A DNA stretch of 64,000 nt from Haliangium sp963772315 (GCA_963772315.1 CAVYWJ010000002.1:372001-436000), one strand, 5' to 3'; positions 19,138 through 31,277 are shown, counted from the first letter of the stretch. Notes: generated by a model from the sequence alone, not told the origin. Translations and numbers: made by a program.

Positions 19138-19589
19138 CGGGCGGGGATGCGGGGTTCTGGTTTCCACCACAGGCTCCAGTAGACGAGTTGATAGATCATG
19201 AGTGCGATGGTGAGCACGAGCTGGGCCGTGATGATCCAGACATCGCCCGACCACCAGAGGACGCCGAAGGCGACGAAGACGATCGGGTGCAGCACGAACA
19301 GCACGGCGTGCAGCCAGTGCTCGCCGGGCTCGCAATGGCGCGCGTGCACGGGCTCGTCCTTGGTGACGAGCAGGCTCGACGCGAACGCCAGCGCCACGTA
19401 GATGTGCAGCGCGTAAGGCTCGTCGGGCCGGCGCACGAGCAGCCAGGCGTAGCAGAGCGCCACGCTGAAGGTATCGACCGGGTGTCCGAGACGCTCCCAG
19501 CGGGGCAGGCCGCGACGGCGATGATACCAGGCCTCGTCGATCAGCATGGCCAGGGCCTGGAGCACGGCGGGGACGAGCAAGACCAGCAT
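19134..19589 (-). CDS. small integral membrane protein of the type III PKS cluster
   Basis: A 151-residue protein with about four predicted hydrophobic helices (for example VPAVLQALAMLI, YVALAFASSLLVT, FVLHPIVFVAFGVLWW, ITAQLVLTIALMIYQLVYW). I do not recognise a defined family. Its stop overlaps the methyltransferase GTG by 4 nt, and its start lies directly after the PKS stop, so the three genes form one operon. In other bacteria, type III PKS genes for alkylresorcinols and alkylpyrones are often followed by a membrane-bound methyltransferase (BpsB/SrsB type). This protein occupies that place but lacks a methyltransferase signature that I can see. Confidence 0.65.
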   Translation of the reverse strand: MLVLLVPAVLQALAMLIDEAWYHRRRGLPRWERLGHPVDTFSVALCYAWLLVRRPDEPYALHIYVALAFASSLLVTKDEPVHARHCEPGEHWLHAVLFVLHPIVFVAFGVLWWSGDVWIITAQLVLTIALMIYQLVYWSLWWKPEPRIPAR

Positions 19590-19590
19590 C

Positions 19591-20781
19591 TCAGGCCTTC
19601 TGGAACAAACCGCCGCACACGGTGAGCCCGGGACCGAAGGCCAGGCTCAGCACCAGCGTCCCGGCGGGCACGGAGGGATCGGCGAGGAGCTTCATCCAGA
19701 CGTGAGGCAGCGTGGCCGAGGACATGTTGCCGAAATCGCGCAGGACCTCGCGGCTGGCGCTGACCTGCGCGTCGTCGAGCTCGAGGATGTCGCGGACGCG
19801 ATCGATGATGCGCGGGCCGCCCGGATGCACGGCGGCGAGGCTGTGCCGGAGGTGCTCGCCGGCGTCGAGGCCGGCGCGCTGGTAGAGGTCGAGCACGAAG
19901 CCGCGCATGGCGCGGCCGATCTGCTCGGGCACGTCGCGGCCGAGGGTCATCTGCATGCCGAAATCGGACATCACCCAGGTCATGGCGTCGGCCGAGTCGG
20001 GGATGATCGCCTCGGCGAGGGCAAGGACGCGCAGGGATGATTCCCGTGGCGCGTCAGTGACGGCGTAGCGGATGAAGCCGTCAGCGAACAGGCTCTGCAC
20101 GACCAGCTGCTCGATCGACGACTCGCCAGGATCGAAGTGCAGCGTGCAGAGCTCGGTGTGGACGACGTCGACGCGCGCCGGCGCGCCGGCCGCGGCCAGC
20201 TCCGGCGGGGTGCGCAGGGCGCCGATCGCGAGGCGAATCGCGGGAAACGCGGCGTAGCACCCCATCTGGTAGGCGTGCGTGACCCGCGTGCGCTGGCCCC
20301 ACTCCTTGCGCGCGACCAGACGCTGCGCCGGGCTCGGCGAGACGTAGCCGGTGCAGGTCACGTGGATGAGGTCCCGGGGCGGATCGGTGTCGGTGGCGTA
20401 CTCGGTGGCGAAATAGTCGCTGACGATCCCCGCGTACAAGCGCGACCGCTCGCCGGTGCCGCGCCCGTGAGGGTGACGCATGAGATCGTACAGCGTGGCC
20501 TCTTGCCACTCGGTCGAGCCGCACTCCGCGAGGACGTGACCGCGGCGTTGAATGTGGTCGGGTCCGCACGCGCAGCGTCCGATCACGCGGCGCAGGCGGT
20601 CGCGCAGCGCGACACGCGCGGGCTCGGTGAGCCCCTCGCGCACCGCGGTGGAGGTCGCGTGGGCCTCGGCGATCCAGTCGAGGCTCGCGCGCTGGTCGCT
20701 CTCGTACGCCGGCCGGCGTGACGAAAAACTCGAAAGCCACGATCCGTGGCCGGCTGTGCCGTCATCTCGCATGTTCTGCAC
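19591..20781 (-). CDS. type III polyketide synthase (chalcone/stilbene synthase family)
   Basis: A 396-residue homodimeric polyketide synthase that extends an acyl-CoA starter with malonyl-CoA. The catalytic triad is visible: Cys143 in HVTCTGYVSPSPAQ, His319 in VHPGGPRIID and Asn352 in GNMSSAT. The N-terminal LSSFSSRRPAYESDQ is typical for bacterial members, supporting the start at 20781. The C-terminal SLAFGPGLTVCGGLF is the family G-F-G-P-G loop. With the following membrane protein and UbiG-like methyltransferase it forms a small cluster likely to make a methylated phenolic lipid, pyrone or quinone. The starter unit and product cannot be read from the sequence. Confidence 0.9.
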   Translation of the reverse strand: MQNMRDDGTAGHGSWLSSFSSRRPAYESDQRASLDWIAEAHATSTAVREGLTEPARVALRDRLRRVIGRCACGPDHIQRRGHVLAECGSTEWQEATLYDLMRHPHGRGTGERSRLYAGIVSDYFATEYATDTDPPRDLIHVTCTGYVSPSPAQRLVARKEWGQRTRVTHAYQMGCYAAFPAIRLAIGALRTPPELAAAGAPARVDVVHTELCTLHFDPGESSIEQLVVQSLFADGFIRYAVTDAPRESSLRVLALAEAIIPDSADAMTWVMSDFGMQMTLGRDVPEQIGRAMRGFVLDLYQRAGLDAGEHLRHSLAAVHPGGPRIIDRVRDILELDDAQVSASREVLRDFGNMSSATLPHVWMKLLADPSVPAGTLVLSLAFGPGLTVCGGLFQKA

Positions 20782-20889
20782 CCGTCTGCAATGGCCGATC
20801 CACGATGCAACTGGTGGTCATTGCAGGCCCGTTCCAGTGCACGTTTGACACACCGGGCCGGTTCGCGCGCCCGGAGCTTTCATACGCGG

Positions 20890-22729
20890 TCAGGGCGTCA
20901 CCGAAGCGGCCCACGCCTTGACCACCCTGTCCAGAACCGGCAACGTCACCGCCCCGTTGCGCAACACCGTATCGTGGAACGCCTCGATGTCGAACGCCTT
21001 GCCCAGCGCGGTCTCGGCCTCCTGGCGCATGCGGCGGATCTCGAGCTGCCCGACCTTGTATGCGACCGCCTGGCCCGGCCAGGTGATGTAGCGATCGACC
21101 TCGTTGCGGATGTTGGTCTCGGTGAGGGCGGTGTGATCGCGCATGAACTGCTCGGCGCGCTCGCGGGTCCAGCCCATGGCGTGGATGCCGGTATCGACCA
21201 CCAGGCGCGAAGCGCGCCAGGCGTCGTAGCTCAGCATGCCCATGCGGTCGAGATCCGCGCTGTAGAGGCCCATCTCGTCCGCCAGCCGCTCGGTGTAGAG
21301 GGCCCAGCCCTCGACGAACGCGGTGTTGCCGTCATGGCGCTGGAACGGCGGCAGCTTGCCCCGCTCCTGCGCGATCGCGATCTGCAGGTGATGCCCGGGG
21401 ATCGCCTCGTGATAGGCCAGCACCTGCATCTCGAAGCGCGGGCGCGTCTCCGGGGCGTGGGTGTTGATGAAGTACTCGCCCGGCTTGGAGCCGTCGGCGT
21501 GCGCGGGCTGGTAATAGGCGATGGTCGTGTACGGCGCCTCGTAATCGGGGATCGCGGTCACCACGCACTCGGCCTCGGGCAGGATGCCGAAATAGTCGGG
21601 CGTGCGCGCCCTGGCCGCGTCCAGGGCCTGGCGGGCCGCTGCCATGACCTCGTCCGGGGTCTCGAAATACAGCTTTCGATCCGTGCGCAGGCGGTTGACG
21701 ATGGCCGCGAGCTCGGTCTCGCCAAGGAGCTGCTGGCCGAGCGCGACCATCTCGGCGTTGATCGACTCGATCTCGCTCATGCCGAGCCGGTGCAGCTCCT
21801 CGGGGCTGCGGTCGAAGCCGATGTGGCGGCGGATCAGCGCGCGGTAGCACGCCTTGCCGTCGGGCAAGCTGCCCACGCCCACGCTCGCGCCCTCGCGCGC
21901 CCGCGGCAGCACCTCGGCCTCCAGCACGTCGCGATAGCGCTGCAGCGCCGGCACGATGAACTGCTCGACGATGGTCTGGAAGCTCGCCAGCAAAGCGCTG
22001 GTAGTCCTCGCCTTGCAAGCCCGGCAGGCTCTGCGCGCGGGCGGGCTCGAGCAGGGCCCAGTCGGTGAGCGGCGTCGCCAGCTGGCCGTCGACGAGCGCG
22101 ATGATGCGGCGCACCGACTCCGCGTTCGCGACCTTGCCGAGCTCCAGGCCGCGACGCAGGTTGGCGGCCCGGTCGTCGATCCCGCGCTGGATCAGGCGAT
22201 AGCGGGCGATGAGGTTCTGGGCGTCGGTCGCGCTGGTGATGCGGTGCTGCTGCGGCAGCGTGTTGTACTCGCTGACCGGGTTGTTGTGGGCCGACACCGC
22301 CCAGAGATGCATCTCGCACACCTCGGTGCCGATCACGCCCTCGAGCTGCTCGACGAGGAGCGCGAGCGTGAGCGCGTCGCCGGGCGCGAGCTGGTTCTCG
22401 GACAGCAGGCGGGCGCTGTCGAGGAAGGCGCGCCGCTCGCGCTGCTCGGCCAGGAGCTCGCCGTGGGCCACGGTGCCCAGGCGATCGTCGAAGCGACGCT
22501 CGCCCAGCGTGGTGGCAAACACGGGCGAGCTCTCCAGGCGCCAGGCCCAGTACTCGTCGATGAGGGCGCGCAGCCCGGCATCCTCGAAGGCGAGCTCGAA
22601 CGCGGGCGCGCTCGACGTCGCCGCGGCGCCGGCGCGACTGGGCCCGGCGGCACGATCGCTGGTCCCGCCGCACGCTGCGGCCACGGCTGCGAACACACAA
22701 AGGCTGAGCCGGCAGGTCTGCATGCCCAC
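20890..22729 (-). pseudogene. DUF885 family lipoprotein (peptidase-like), one frameshift
   Basis: About 605 residues in two frames. The N-terminal part (start 22729) has a lipoprotein signal ending AAVAAACGG, and reads through FELAFEDAGLRALIDEYW to GEDYQRF. The rest continues one frame over from LASFQTIVEQFIVPAL to the stop at 20890. Removing one base at about 21991 joins the two perfectly (QRF-LASFQ). The C-terminal half has the conserved metal-site-like YHEAIPGHHLQ of DUF885 and the terminal R-F-EVDRYITWPGQAVAYKVG region. The family is thought to be Zn-dependent peptidases or hydrolases, here exported and anchored to a membrane. The break may be a sequence error. Confidence 0.8.
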
Positions 22730-22796
22730 TTGTACAACGGATCGCGTTTCCTGTCCCGGGCGACGATCAAGGCGCGGTCACAGTACACTCGGGGCC

Positions 22797-23582
22797 ATGC
22801 AACGCATCCACGCCTTCGAGCTCGAGGACCAGCCGTGGTTCCCGCGCTCCATCCGCGACGCCATGACCGGTTACCTGGGTTTCGTCGGCAACCTCTCGCC
22901 GGCGCCGTACCAGGAGTTCACGGGCAGGCTGCACGAGGCCATGGCCGGGATGGGCGAGCACGAGATCCTGGATCTCTGCTCGGGCGGCACGGGGCCGCTG
23001 CCGACGATCCTGCGCCTGCTCGAGGAGCAACACGGCTACCAGGCCAGCGCGCGCATGACCGATCTGCACCCCAACCTGGGCAAGTTCGAGCACGCACGCG
23101 CCAGCTCGCAGGGCCGCATCGACTTCGTGGCGGAGTCGGTCGATGCGACGCAGGTGCCGGAGCGCCTGGGCGGCTTTCGCCTGATCAGCAATGCCTTGCA
23201 TCACTTCCGGCCCGACACCGCGCGCGCGATCCTGGCCGACGCGGTTGCCAGGCGGAGAGGCATCGCCGTGTTCGAGGCGCTGACGCGCTCGCCGCTGGCC
23301 GCGGCCGGCATCCTGCCCTCGCCGCTGCTCGTGCTCCTGACCACGCCGTTCATCCGGCCGTTCCAGTGGAGCCGGCTGTTCTGGACCTACGTCGTGCCCG
23401 TGGTGCCGCTGGCGTGCCTGTGGGACGGCCTCGTCAGCGTGCTGCGTATCTACTCGCCCGACGAGCTACGAGCGCTCGTGAGCGAAATTTGCGGGGCTGA
23501 CGGGTATGTCTGGGACATCGGCAAGCTCCCGGTGCCGCGCGCGCCGGTGAGCATCACGTACTTGATCGGACGGCCGCGCTGA
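22797..23582 (+). CDS. class I SAM-dependent methyltransferase-like protein
   Basis: A 261-residue protein. It has a SAM-binding glycine motif EILDLCSGGTGPLPTIL (from about 59), an acidic strand end MTDLHP, and NALHHFRPDTARAIL in the position of the post-motif, all as in class I methyltransferases. The region FWTYVVPVVPLACLWDGLVSVLR is hydrophobic and may contact a membrane or bury a lipid-like substrate. The ATG at 22797 is chosen because it starts the conserved part; the frame is open far upstream only as a shadow of the divergent DUF885 gene. Substrate unknown. Confidence 0.8.
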   Translation: MQRIHAFELEDQPWFPRSIRDAMTGYLGFVGNLSPAPYQEFTGRLHEAMAGMGEHEILDLCSGGTGPLPTILRLLEEQHGYQASARMTDLHPNLGKFEHARASSQGRIDFVAESVDATQVPERLGGFRLISNALHHFRPDTARAILADAVARRRGIAVFEALTRSPLAAAGILPSPLLVLLTTPFIRPFQWSRLFWTYVVPVVPLACLWDGLVSVLRIYSPDELRALVSEICGADGYVWDIGKLPVPRAPVSITYLIGRPR

Positions 23583-23690
23583 GGCTGGAGGAGCGCGCTG
23601 AACGCTCCACGGCGCCGACCGCACGCGCTGAATCGTCACGCTGTGTCGAAACTGCATGGAGGCGTGGCCGAAACCCTGGACCTTCCGTGT

Positions 23691-23706
23691 GGGACCGGGC
23701 CTTGCA
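23691..23706 (+). promoter_or_regulatory. possible sigma54 (-24/-12) promoter of the ferritin-like gene
   Basis: GGGACCGGGCCTTGCA carries GG and GC exactly 10 nt apart, with a consensus -12 half (TTGCA). The -24 half is imperfect. Predicted transcription start is near 23717, 23 bp before the ATG. Confidence 0.35.
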
Positions 23707-23739
23707 CTGAAAGGGCGCGATAGAAGGAGGAAGGGAAAC

Positions 23740-24207
23740 ATGTACGAGAACATCACTTCGGTATTGAATGATCTGATCCAGCTCGACATCGACGCCGTCC
23801 ATGCCTACGGGCAGGCGGTCAACAACATTGATGACGCGGCGGTGCGGGCGCGTCTGCAGGAGTTCCAGAGCGATCACGAGCGTCATGTGACCGAGATCAG
23901 CCAGTGCGTGCGCGAGCACGGCGGCACGCCGATCGAGCACAAGCGCGACTTCAAGGGCTTCCTGATCGAGGGCATGACCGCGATCCGCAGCGCGACCGGC
24001 ACCAAGGGCGCGCTCAAGGCCATGAAGACCAACGAGCTGCTCACCAACCGGTCGTACGACAAGGCGCTGGCGGAGGACCTGCCGCCGCGCGTGCGCGACC
24101 TGGTCATGCGCAATCGCGATGACGAGCGCCGTCACCTGCAGTTCATCGAGAGCGCTCTGAGCGGAAAGACCAAGGACACCGTGCGCGACGTGCAGTCGCA
24201 CCTGTGA
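23740..24207 (+). CDS. PA2169-type four-helix-bundle (DUF2383, ferritin-like) protein
   Basis: A 155-residue soluble protein of the ferritin-like superfamily. Two helical pairs contain carboxylate and histidine residues: DAVHAYGQAVNNIDD and FQSDHERHVTEISQCV in the first half, MRNRDDERRHLQFIESAL in the second. Family members are small stress-associated proteins of unknown function. The start at 23740 is set by a very strong ribosome-binding site (GGAGGAAGGG). It is monocistronic, flanked by a methyltransferase gene and a 267-bp gap that holds nothing I recognise. Confidence 0.8.
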   Translation: MYENITSVLNDLIQLDIDAVHAYGQAVNNIDDAAVRARLQEFQSDHERHVTEISQCVREHGGTPIEHKRDFKGFLIEGMTAIRSATGTKGALKAMKTNELLTNRSYDKALAEDLPPRVRDLVMRNRDDERRHLQFIESALSGKTKDTVRDVQSHL

Positions 24208-24474
24208 GCGGGCGGGTAACAGGAGGGTGATCGCGAGCAGCCTCGGGCCCATGGCCCGGGGCTGTTTTGCGCTGGCCACGCGCCGGCGCGAGCACCGTGA
24301 CGCGCGGCCGAGACTCGCAGCCGGTCTCGCGGCCGGGACTCGCGGCCATGGACAGGAGTCCATGGGAGAGCGCTGTCGCGGGCTTCAAGTCATCGAAATC
24401 ATGGCGTCGGGACGCTGGCCTGCAGCCTGCACAAGGGCTGCGGGCCACCCAAACGTCCCCGGAGGTATCACGCC

Positions 24475-25993
<1,519 letters not shown>

Positions 25994-26004
<11 letters not shown>

Positions 26005-26647
26005 GCGACATCGATTCTCGCCCGTCGCGCTTGGCGCGATCCTCCTGGCCGGCACGAGCCTGGCCCTCTCCGGCTGCGGCGACGACGGCAGCGCCGGCCC
26101 GCCGGACGGTCCGCCCGGCAACGTGACGCAGCCGGCCTCGGCCCGGGCGCGGGTCAAGCGCAAGAGCCCCGCGCTCCTGGCCAGCGATCTCGGCCAGGCC
26201 CTGGACCTGCCGCGCGCGGAGCTCTGCGCCGAGCTGGGGAGTCACGACTGCTTCGACACGCACGAGATCCTGCTCGGCGGCGTCGAGCCGTACAAGCTGC
26301 GCATCGACGAGCCCCTGGCCGCGCCGTCGGTGGCCTCGCCCATGGCCGTGGACCGCATCGTGCTCACTGCCTGCGGCGAGCGCGCGGCGCGCGACTTCGA
26401 CGCGCCGGCCGATGCCGTGGTGTTCGCCGAGGTCGCGGGTACGCCTGGAACTCCCGATCCGGCCGCGCGCGCGGCCGTGGCCGGACGTCTGTACGAGCGC
26501 CTGCTGGCGCGACCGGCCGGAGCCAGGGAGATAGACGACCTGGTCGGATTCTACGATGCGCTGGGCACGAGCCCGCGACCCGCTCGCGACTGGGCCCAGC
26601 TCGCCTGCTACACCGTGGCCACCACGACCGAGTTCCTCTTCTACTAG
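25994..26647 (+). CDS. lipoprotein of the di-haem/DUF1501 cluster
   Basis: A 217-residue lipoprotein starting at a GTG, with a ribosome-binding site GGAGG inside the end of the preceding gene. Signal peptide AILLAGTSLALSGC ends in a lipobox, followed by a Gly/Pro-rich spacer. The mature part has two hydrophobic segments but no family I recognise. A short sequence, RLYERLLARPAGAREIDDLV, resembles the small helical repeats found in the DUF1588/1592 group. It is co-translated with the di-haem protein (11-nt overlap), so it is probably its partner at the membrane. Confidence 0.7.
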
Positions 26648-26661
26648 CAAGGAGCCTATCC

Positions 26662-28194
26662 ATGACGAGACGGACGACCACCTGGAATCGGCGTGACATC
26701 TTGAAGGGCATGTCGCTCGTGGGCGCGGGGCTGGCCACGGGCATGCTCGGGCGCCTGCGCGGCCCGGCCCACGCCCAGCCGCGGCCGGCCGGGACCGGCG
26801 CGGACAAGCGCTTCCTCATCGTGCTGTGCGCCTCGGGCGGCGCGTCGATCATCGACAGCGTGCTGGCGATCCGCGCCTCGGAGTCGGCCAGCGCGGCCAC
26901 GATCAACTGCTTCCCGGACAGCCTGGTGCAGGGCATCGACGGCTCGCCGTTCCGCGCCGTGGACCTCGAGAGCCAGTCGCTGGCGTCGATCAACATGCCG
27001 TTCTCGGCCAACCAGTCGAGCTTCGTGCGCAAGCACCACCAGGACATGATGGCGGCGACCTGGACCCGCACCAGCGTCAACCACCAGGTGGGCCAGCGCC
27101 GCGCCATCACCGGCAACGAGGCATGGAGCGGGCGCACGCTGCAGGAGGTCACGGCCCTGGCCTACGGCGGCGATTGCCTGGTGCCCAACGCCCATTTGAT
27201 CACGGGCAGCGGCTACACCGAGCGCGGCGGTGACGCCTCGCTGCCGAGCTCGTGCTACGGCGAGGCGATTCCGGATCCCGCGCTGTGGCCGCTGGCGCTG
27301 CACGGCATGCAGGGCATCCGGCACCCCGTGGATCCCGCGCTCCTGGCCAAGGCGCGCGCGCTTCGCGACCAGTCGCTGGATCCGGGCTCGCGCTTCACCC
27401 AGGCGTTTGGCCAGAGCCAGGCACTGTCCCACTGGAAGGAGCTGCGCGGTGCGCGCCAGGCCGCGGTCGAGGACGCCGACCTCATCCGCAAGCTCATGAT
27501 CTACACCGACGAGGAGCTGCCGCTGAGCGCGCACGGCCTGGCGTCCTCGCCCGACGCCTCGCTGGTGCGCGAGCGCTTTCCCGGGTTTGCCAGCGATCCA
27601 CTCGAAGCCCAGGCCGCGCTGGCGTTCCTGCTGATCAAGCACGGCGTGTCGGTCTCGGTCACGCTCGGGCCCGGGTTCGACGCGGTCATCGACGAGGACG
27701 CGGACCTCTCGGGCGGGCTGCCGCCGGGCGCGGTCAAGAACCCGCCCATCGCGTTCGACTTCTCGCACCAGGGCCACCGGACGACCCAGGCATTCATGTG
27801 GGATCGTCTGTTCAAGGTGGCCGACGGACTCATCGATCTGCTGAAGGGGCAGGAGTACGCGAACGGCGAGAGCCTGTGGGACCGGACGCTGCTCTACATC
27901 GCCAGCGACTTCGGCCGCAGCAAGGGCCGGCCAGCCAACGCCGAGGACTTCGGCTCGGCTCACGATCTCAACAACGGGGTGCTCATGCTCTCGCCCCTGG
28001 TGCGCGGCAACACCGTGCTCGGCGGCGTGGATCCCAGCACCGCCATGACCTACGGCTTCGACCCGCGCACGGGTGCACCCACGCCCGGCCGTAACATGAG
28101 CGAGCCCGAGATCTACGCCGGCATGGTCCAGGCGCTCGGCATCGACACCGCGGGCAGCGGGCTGCCGGACATGCCGGCCATGCGTCGCGCCTGA
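26662..28194 (+). CDS. Tat-exported DUF1501-like (alkaline-phosphatase-fold) protein
   Basis: A 510-residue protein with a twin-arginine signal (NRRDILKGMSLVGAG). The mature part matches the DUF1501/sulfatase-like group: FLIVLCASGGASIIDS after the signal, a histidine-containing FDFSHQGHRTTQAFMWDRL, and near the C-terminus YIASDFGRSKGRP with DLNNGVLML. Members have a metal-binding alkaline-phosphatase-like fold; the reaction is unknown. AAGGAG lies upstream of the ATG, 14 bp after the lipoprotein gene. Tat export suggests that it folds or takes up metal in the cytoplasm before joining the di-haem protein and lipoproteins in the periplasm. Confidence 0.75.
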   Translation: MTRRTTTWNRRDILKGMSLVGAGLATGMLGRLRGPAHAQPRPAGTGADKRFLIVLCASGGASIIDSVLAIRASESASAATINCFPDSLVQGIDGSPFRAVDLESQSLASINMPFSANQSSFVRKHHQDMMAATWTRTSVNHQVGQRRAITGNEAWSGRTLQEVTALAYGGDCLVPNAHLITGSGYTERGGDASLPSSCYGEAIPDPALWPLALHGMQGIRHPVDPALLAKARALRDQSLDPGSRFTQAFGQSQALSHWKELRGARQAAVEDADLIRKLMIYTDEELPLSAHGLASSPDASLVRERFPGFASDPLEAQAALAFLLIKHGVSVSVTLGPGFDAVIDEDADLSGGLPPGAVKNPPIAFDFSHQGHRTTQAFMWDRLFKVADGLIDLLKGQEYANGESLWDRTLLYIASDFGRSKGRPANAEDFGSAHDLNNGVLMLSPLVRGNTVLGGVDPSTAMTYGFDPRTGAPTPGRNMSEPEIYAGMVQALGIDTAGSGLPDMPAMRRA

Positions 28195-28337
28195 TCGGCC
28201 GCGGGCGCGCCCGGTGTGGCGTCCCGGCGCGGGGCGGTGTCGTGGACGGCGACGACGCTGTCGGCGTCTCCGGCAGCTGTCGCGTTCCCCCACACCGGTG
28301 TCGGACGGCATCACGAGTGTTTCCAGGCACTTGAGTG

Positions 28338-28354
28338 CTGGCACGCGCCGTGCT
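28338..28354 (+). promoter_or_regulatory. sigma54-type promoter of the lipoprotein gene
   Basis: CTGGCACGCGCCGTGCT matches the -24/-12 consensus (TGGCACG-N4-TTGCW) at all but one position, with the required 10-nt GG-to-GC spacing. The start point would be near 28365, giving a 45-nt leader before the ATG at 28410. A sigma54 activator is encoded at 61461-63406, though there is nothing to link the two directly. Confidence 0.55.
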
Positions 28355-28409
28355 CTAGGGAGCAATCACAAGGAACACGACGACTACTTCCAGCACGGAG
28401 ACGAAGACT

Positions 28410-29564
28410 ATGAAGAACCTGATGCTTGCCGGCGCCCTCTCCACCATGACCTTTTTCGGCTGCGCGGCCGAAGAAACCGATCCCGGAACCCCCCCGCCCG
28501 ACGACATCGACCAGGCGCTCCTGGCCGAGTACCGCGCGGCCCTGCCGAGCATGGGACAGCTCGGGGCCAAGGCGCCCGAGGGCTCGGTCGCGAGCATCCT
28601 GGCCACGGGTGACCCGGCCCTGTATCCGACCAGCTCGTACGACATCGCGACCGGCATCAACGGCGCGGTCACGGGCATCATCCAGTTGCTCGATGACGTG
28701 ACCAGCATCGAGCCGACGATCTTCAACAGCGAGACCAATGAGTTCTTCTGGGGCCCGTTCCCGAACGAGGACGGCATCGGCTACGTGGCCGCGTACATCC
28801 GCGAGGGCCGGCCGGACGCCGACTTCCAGTTCGAGTACGCGCTGCTGCGCGGCATCGACAACGACGTCGCCAAGCTGACGCCGGTGATCTGGGGCGGCGC
28901 CACGCCCGATCCCGAGAACGAGGACCACGGCGCGGGCGTGACGCTCTGGGACTTCGAGGCCAACCGCGCGTTCGAGGAGGAGCACAACCCCGACTTCGCC
29001 AACCTGGTGCTCGATCGCGGCCGCTTCGTGGCGCTCTACGCCGCGGGCGTGGACGAGAACGATCCCGCGGCCGAGGCGGCCTACGTGCTGGCCGTGTTCC
29101 GCGACTTCGTGTCCATCGATAACCCGGACGCCGAGCCCGCCAACCTCGACTACTTCTACGGTCACTACGAGAACGAGATCAAGGTCGACTTCCTCGACTG
29201 GGAAGCGAGCTTCGACGTGACCGAGCCCGCCGACGGCCTGGCCGAGAACGTTGGTGTGCGCATGGCCTTCCTCAACGAGGGCGCGGGCCGCGCCGAGGCC
29301 GACGCCGCGGGCGGCTCGCTCGAAGAGGGTCAGGAGGCGTCCGTGGTCGAGTGCTGGAACGCGGCCATCGAGCAGAGCTTCATCTCCTTCGAGGTCCTGG
29401 AAGGCGGCGAGACCATCGCCAGCGCCGAGGAAGGCAACGCCGCGGATTGCGGCCTGTTCACGGCCAGCCTCGACGACCTGGGCGTGCCCTCGCTCGACGA
29501 CGTGGACCCCGGCCTGCGCGCCATCCTCGACGAGGTCGCCCGCACCGGCGCGGTCGCCGAGTGA
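28410..29564 (+). CDS. lipoprotein of unknown function
   Basis: A 384-residue lipoprotein. Signal peptide MKNLMLAGALSTMTFFGC ends in a lipobox, followed by an acidic spacer (AAEETDPGTPPPDDID). The mature protein is acidic and has no domain that I recognise; it is mostly mixed alpha/beta with WDFEANRAFEEEHNP and FLDWEASFDV as distinctive pieces. GGAG lies before the ATG. It has its own sigma54-type promoter, 45 bp of leader, and a good terminator downstream, so it is a separate regulated unit after the di-haem/DUF1501 genes. Confidence 0.8.
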   Translation: MKNLMLAGALSTMTFFGCAAEETDPGTPPPDDIDQALLAEYRAALPSMGQLGAKAPEGSVASILATGDPALYPTSSYDIATGINGAVTGIIQLLDDVTSIEPTIFNSETNEFFWGPFPNEDGIGYVAAYIREGRPDADFQFEYALLRGIDNDVAKLTPVIWGGATPDPENEDHGAGVTLWDFEANRAFEEEHNPDFANLVLDRGRFVALYAAGVDENDPAAEAAYVLAVFRDFVSIDNPDAEPANLDYFYGHYENEIKVDFLDWEASFDVTEPADGLAENVGVRMAFLNEGAGRAEADAAGGSLEEGQEASVVECWNAAIEQSFISFEVLEGGETIASAEEGNAADCGLFTASLDDLGVPSLDDVDPGLRAILDEVARTGAVAE

Positions 29565-29614
29565 CGCTTGCCTGATACCCGCTTGATACCCGCTTGATGC
29601 TTGCTTGACTGGTG

Positions 29615-29647
29615 GCCGCGTCGCCCTCTCCGGGCGGCGCGGCTTTT
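29615..29647 (+). terminator. intrinsic terminator after the lipoprotein gene
   Basis: GCCGCG-TC-GCCC pairs with GGGC-GG-CGCGGC around a 5-nt loop and is followed by TTTTGCGTTT. This is a classical rho-independent terminator 50 bp after the stop. Just before it are short direct copies of CTTGATACCCG. Confidence 0.7.
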
Positions 29648-29670
29648 GCGTTTCGGCCAGCCGGGCGAAG

Positions 29671-30467
29671 CTACTTGATCACGGCGAACGTCTGCTGATT
29701 CAACGCGAGCAGGCGGCCGTCATCGCTCCACAGCTCGCGCTGCTCGACGAACCAGCCCTCGCTCTGCACCCAGACGTGGGCGCGGTACGCGAGCGGCACC
29801 GCGGGATCGAGGCGCTCGACCGTGCCCACGACCTGCAGCGTGAACGCCACGGTGCCGACCGCGAACGGAGCCGCCGCACGCGTGAAGGTGGCCGGCCAGA
29901 ATGTGTCGGCCATGGCCGCGAGGTACGCACTGCTGCCGAGCGCGCCCGCGTTCCTGGCGCGAATCCAGCCCTGGACGCGCGCCTCCTTGCCCGAGGTGTA
30001 CGGGAACGGGCCGTCGGTGCGGTACTCGAAGTGCTGCGTGAACGTCGGCGCTCCGGGCAGCCTGAGGGGCGCGGGCATGTCTTGCCAGGGGCGCAGCGCC
30101 GGGCGCTGGAGCTCGCAGAACGTCTCCGCGCCGGGCGCGCGCGGCCGGGCCAGGATCGCGACCGCGACCGCGCGCACCTCGCCGTCCTGGACCAGGCGCG
30201 CGGTCATGGTCGATTGCCCCGAGCCGATGCGCACGGGCTCGACGTGGATCTCGGCCAGCCCGACCATCACCGGCGCCGGCAGCTCCGCGGTCAGCGAGCG
30301 CAGCGTGCGATCCGGGCTCTCGGCAGAGAGCTCGATCGCGCGCACCAGCGAGGCGATCGTCAGCCCGCCGAACGCGCCCCGGCCCTGCTGCCAGCCGTCC
30401 GGGATGTCAACGTCGAAGACGCCGGCGGCGCGGGGCCGCGGCCGGGTGGCCTGCTCCAGGTCATCAG

Positions 30468-30471
<4 letters not shown>
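29671..30471 (-). CDS. acyl-CoA thioesterase-like (hot-dog fold) protein
   Basis: A 266-residue protein with two hot-dog-type halves, as in the TesB/4HBT_3-like thioesterases. The N-terminal half has WQQGRGAFGGLTIASLVRAIE, the helix with the family glycine pattern; the C-terminal half has GSSAYLAAMADTFWPATF and ends RLLALNQQTFAVIK. The likely role is hydrolysis of acyl-CoA thioesters in the cytoplasm; chain-length preference is unknown. It is the third gene of a minus-strand operon, overlapping the upstream epimerase-like gene by 4 nt. Confidence 0.75.
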
Positions 30472-31273
<802 letters not shown>

Positions 31274-31277
<4 letters not shown>

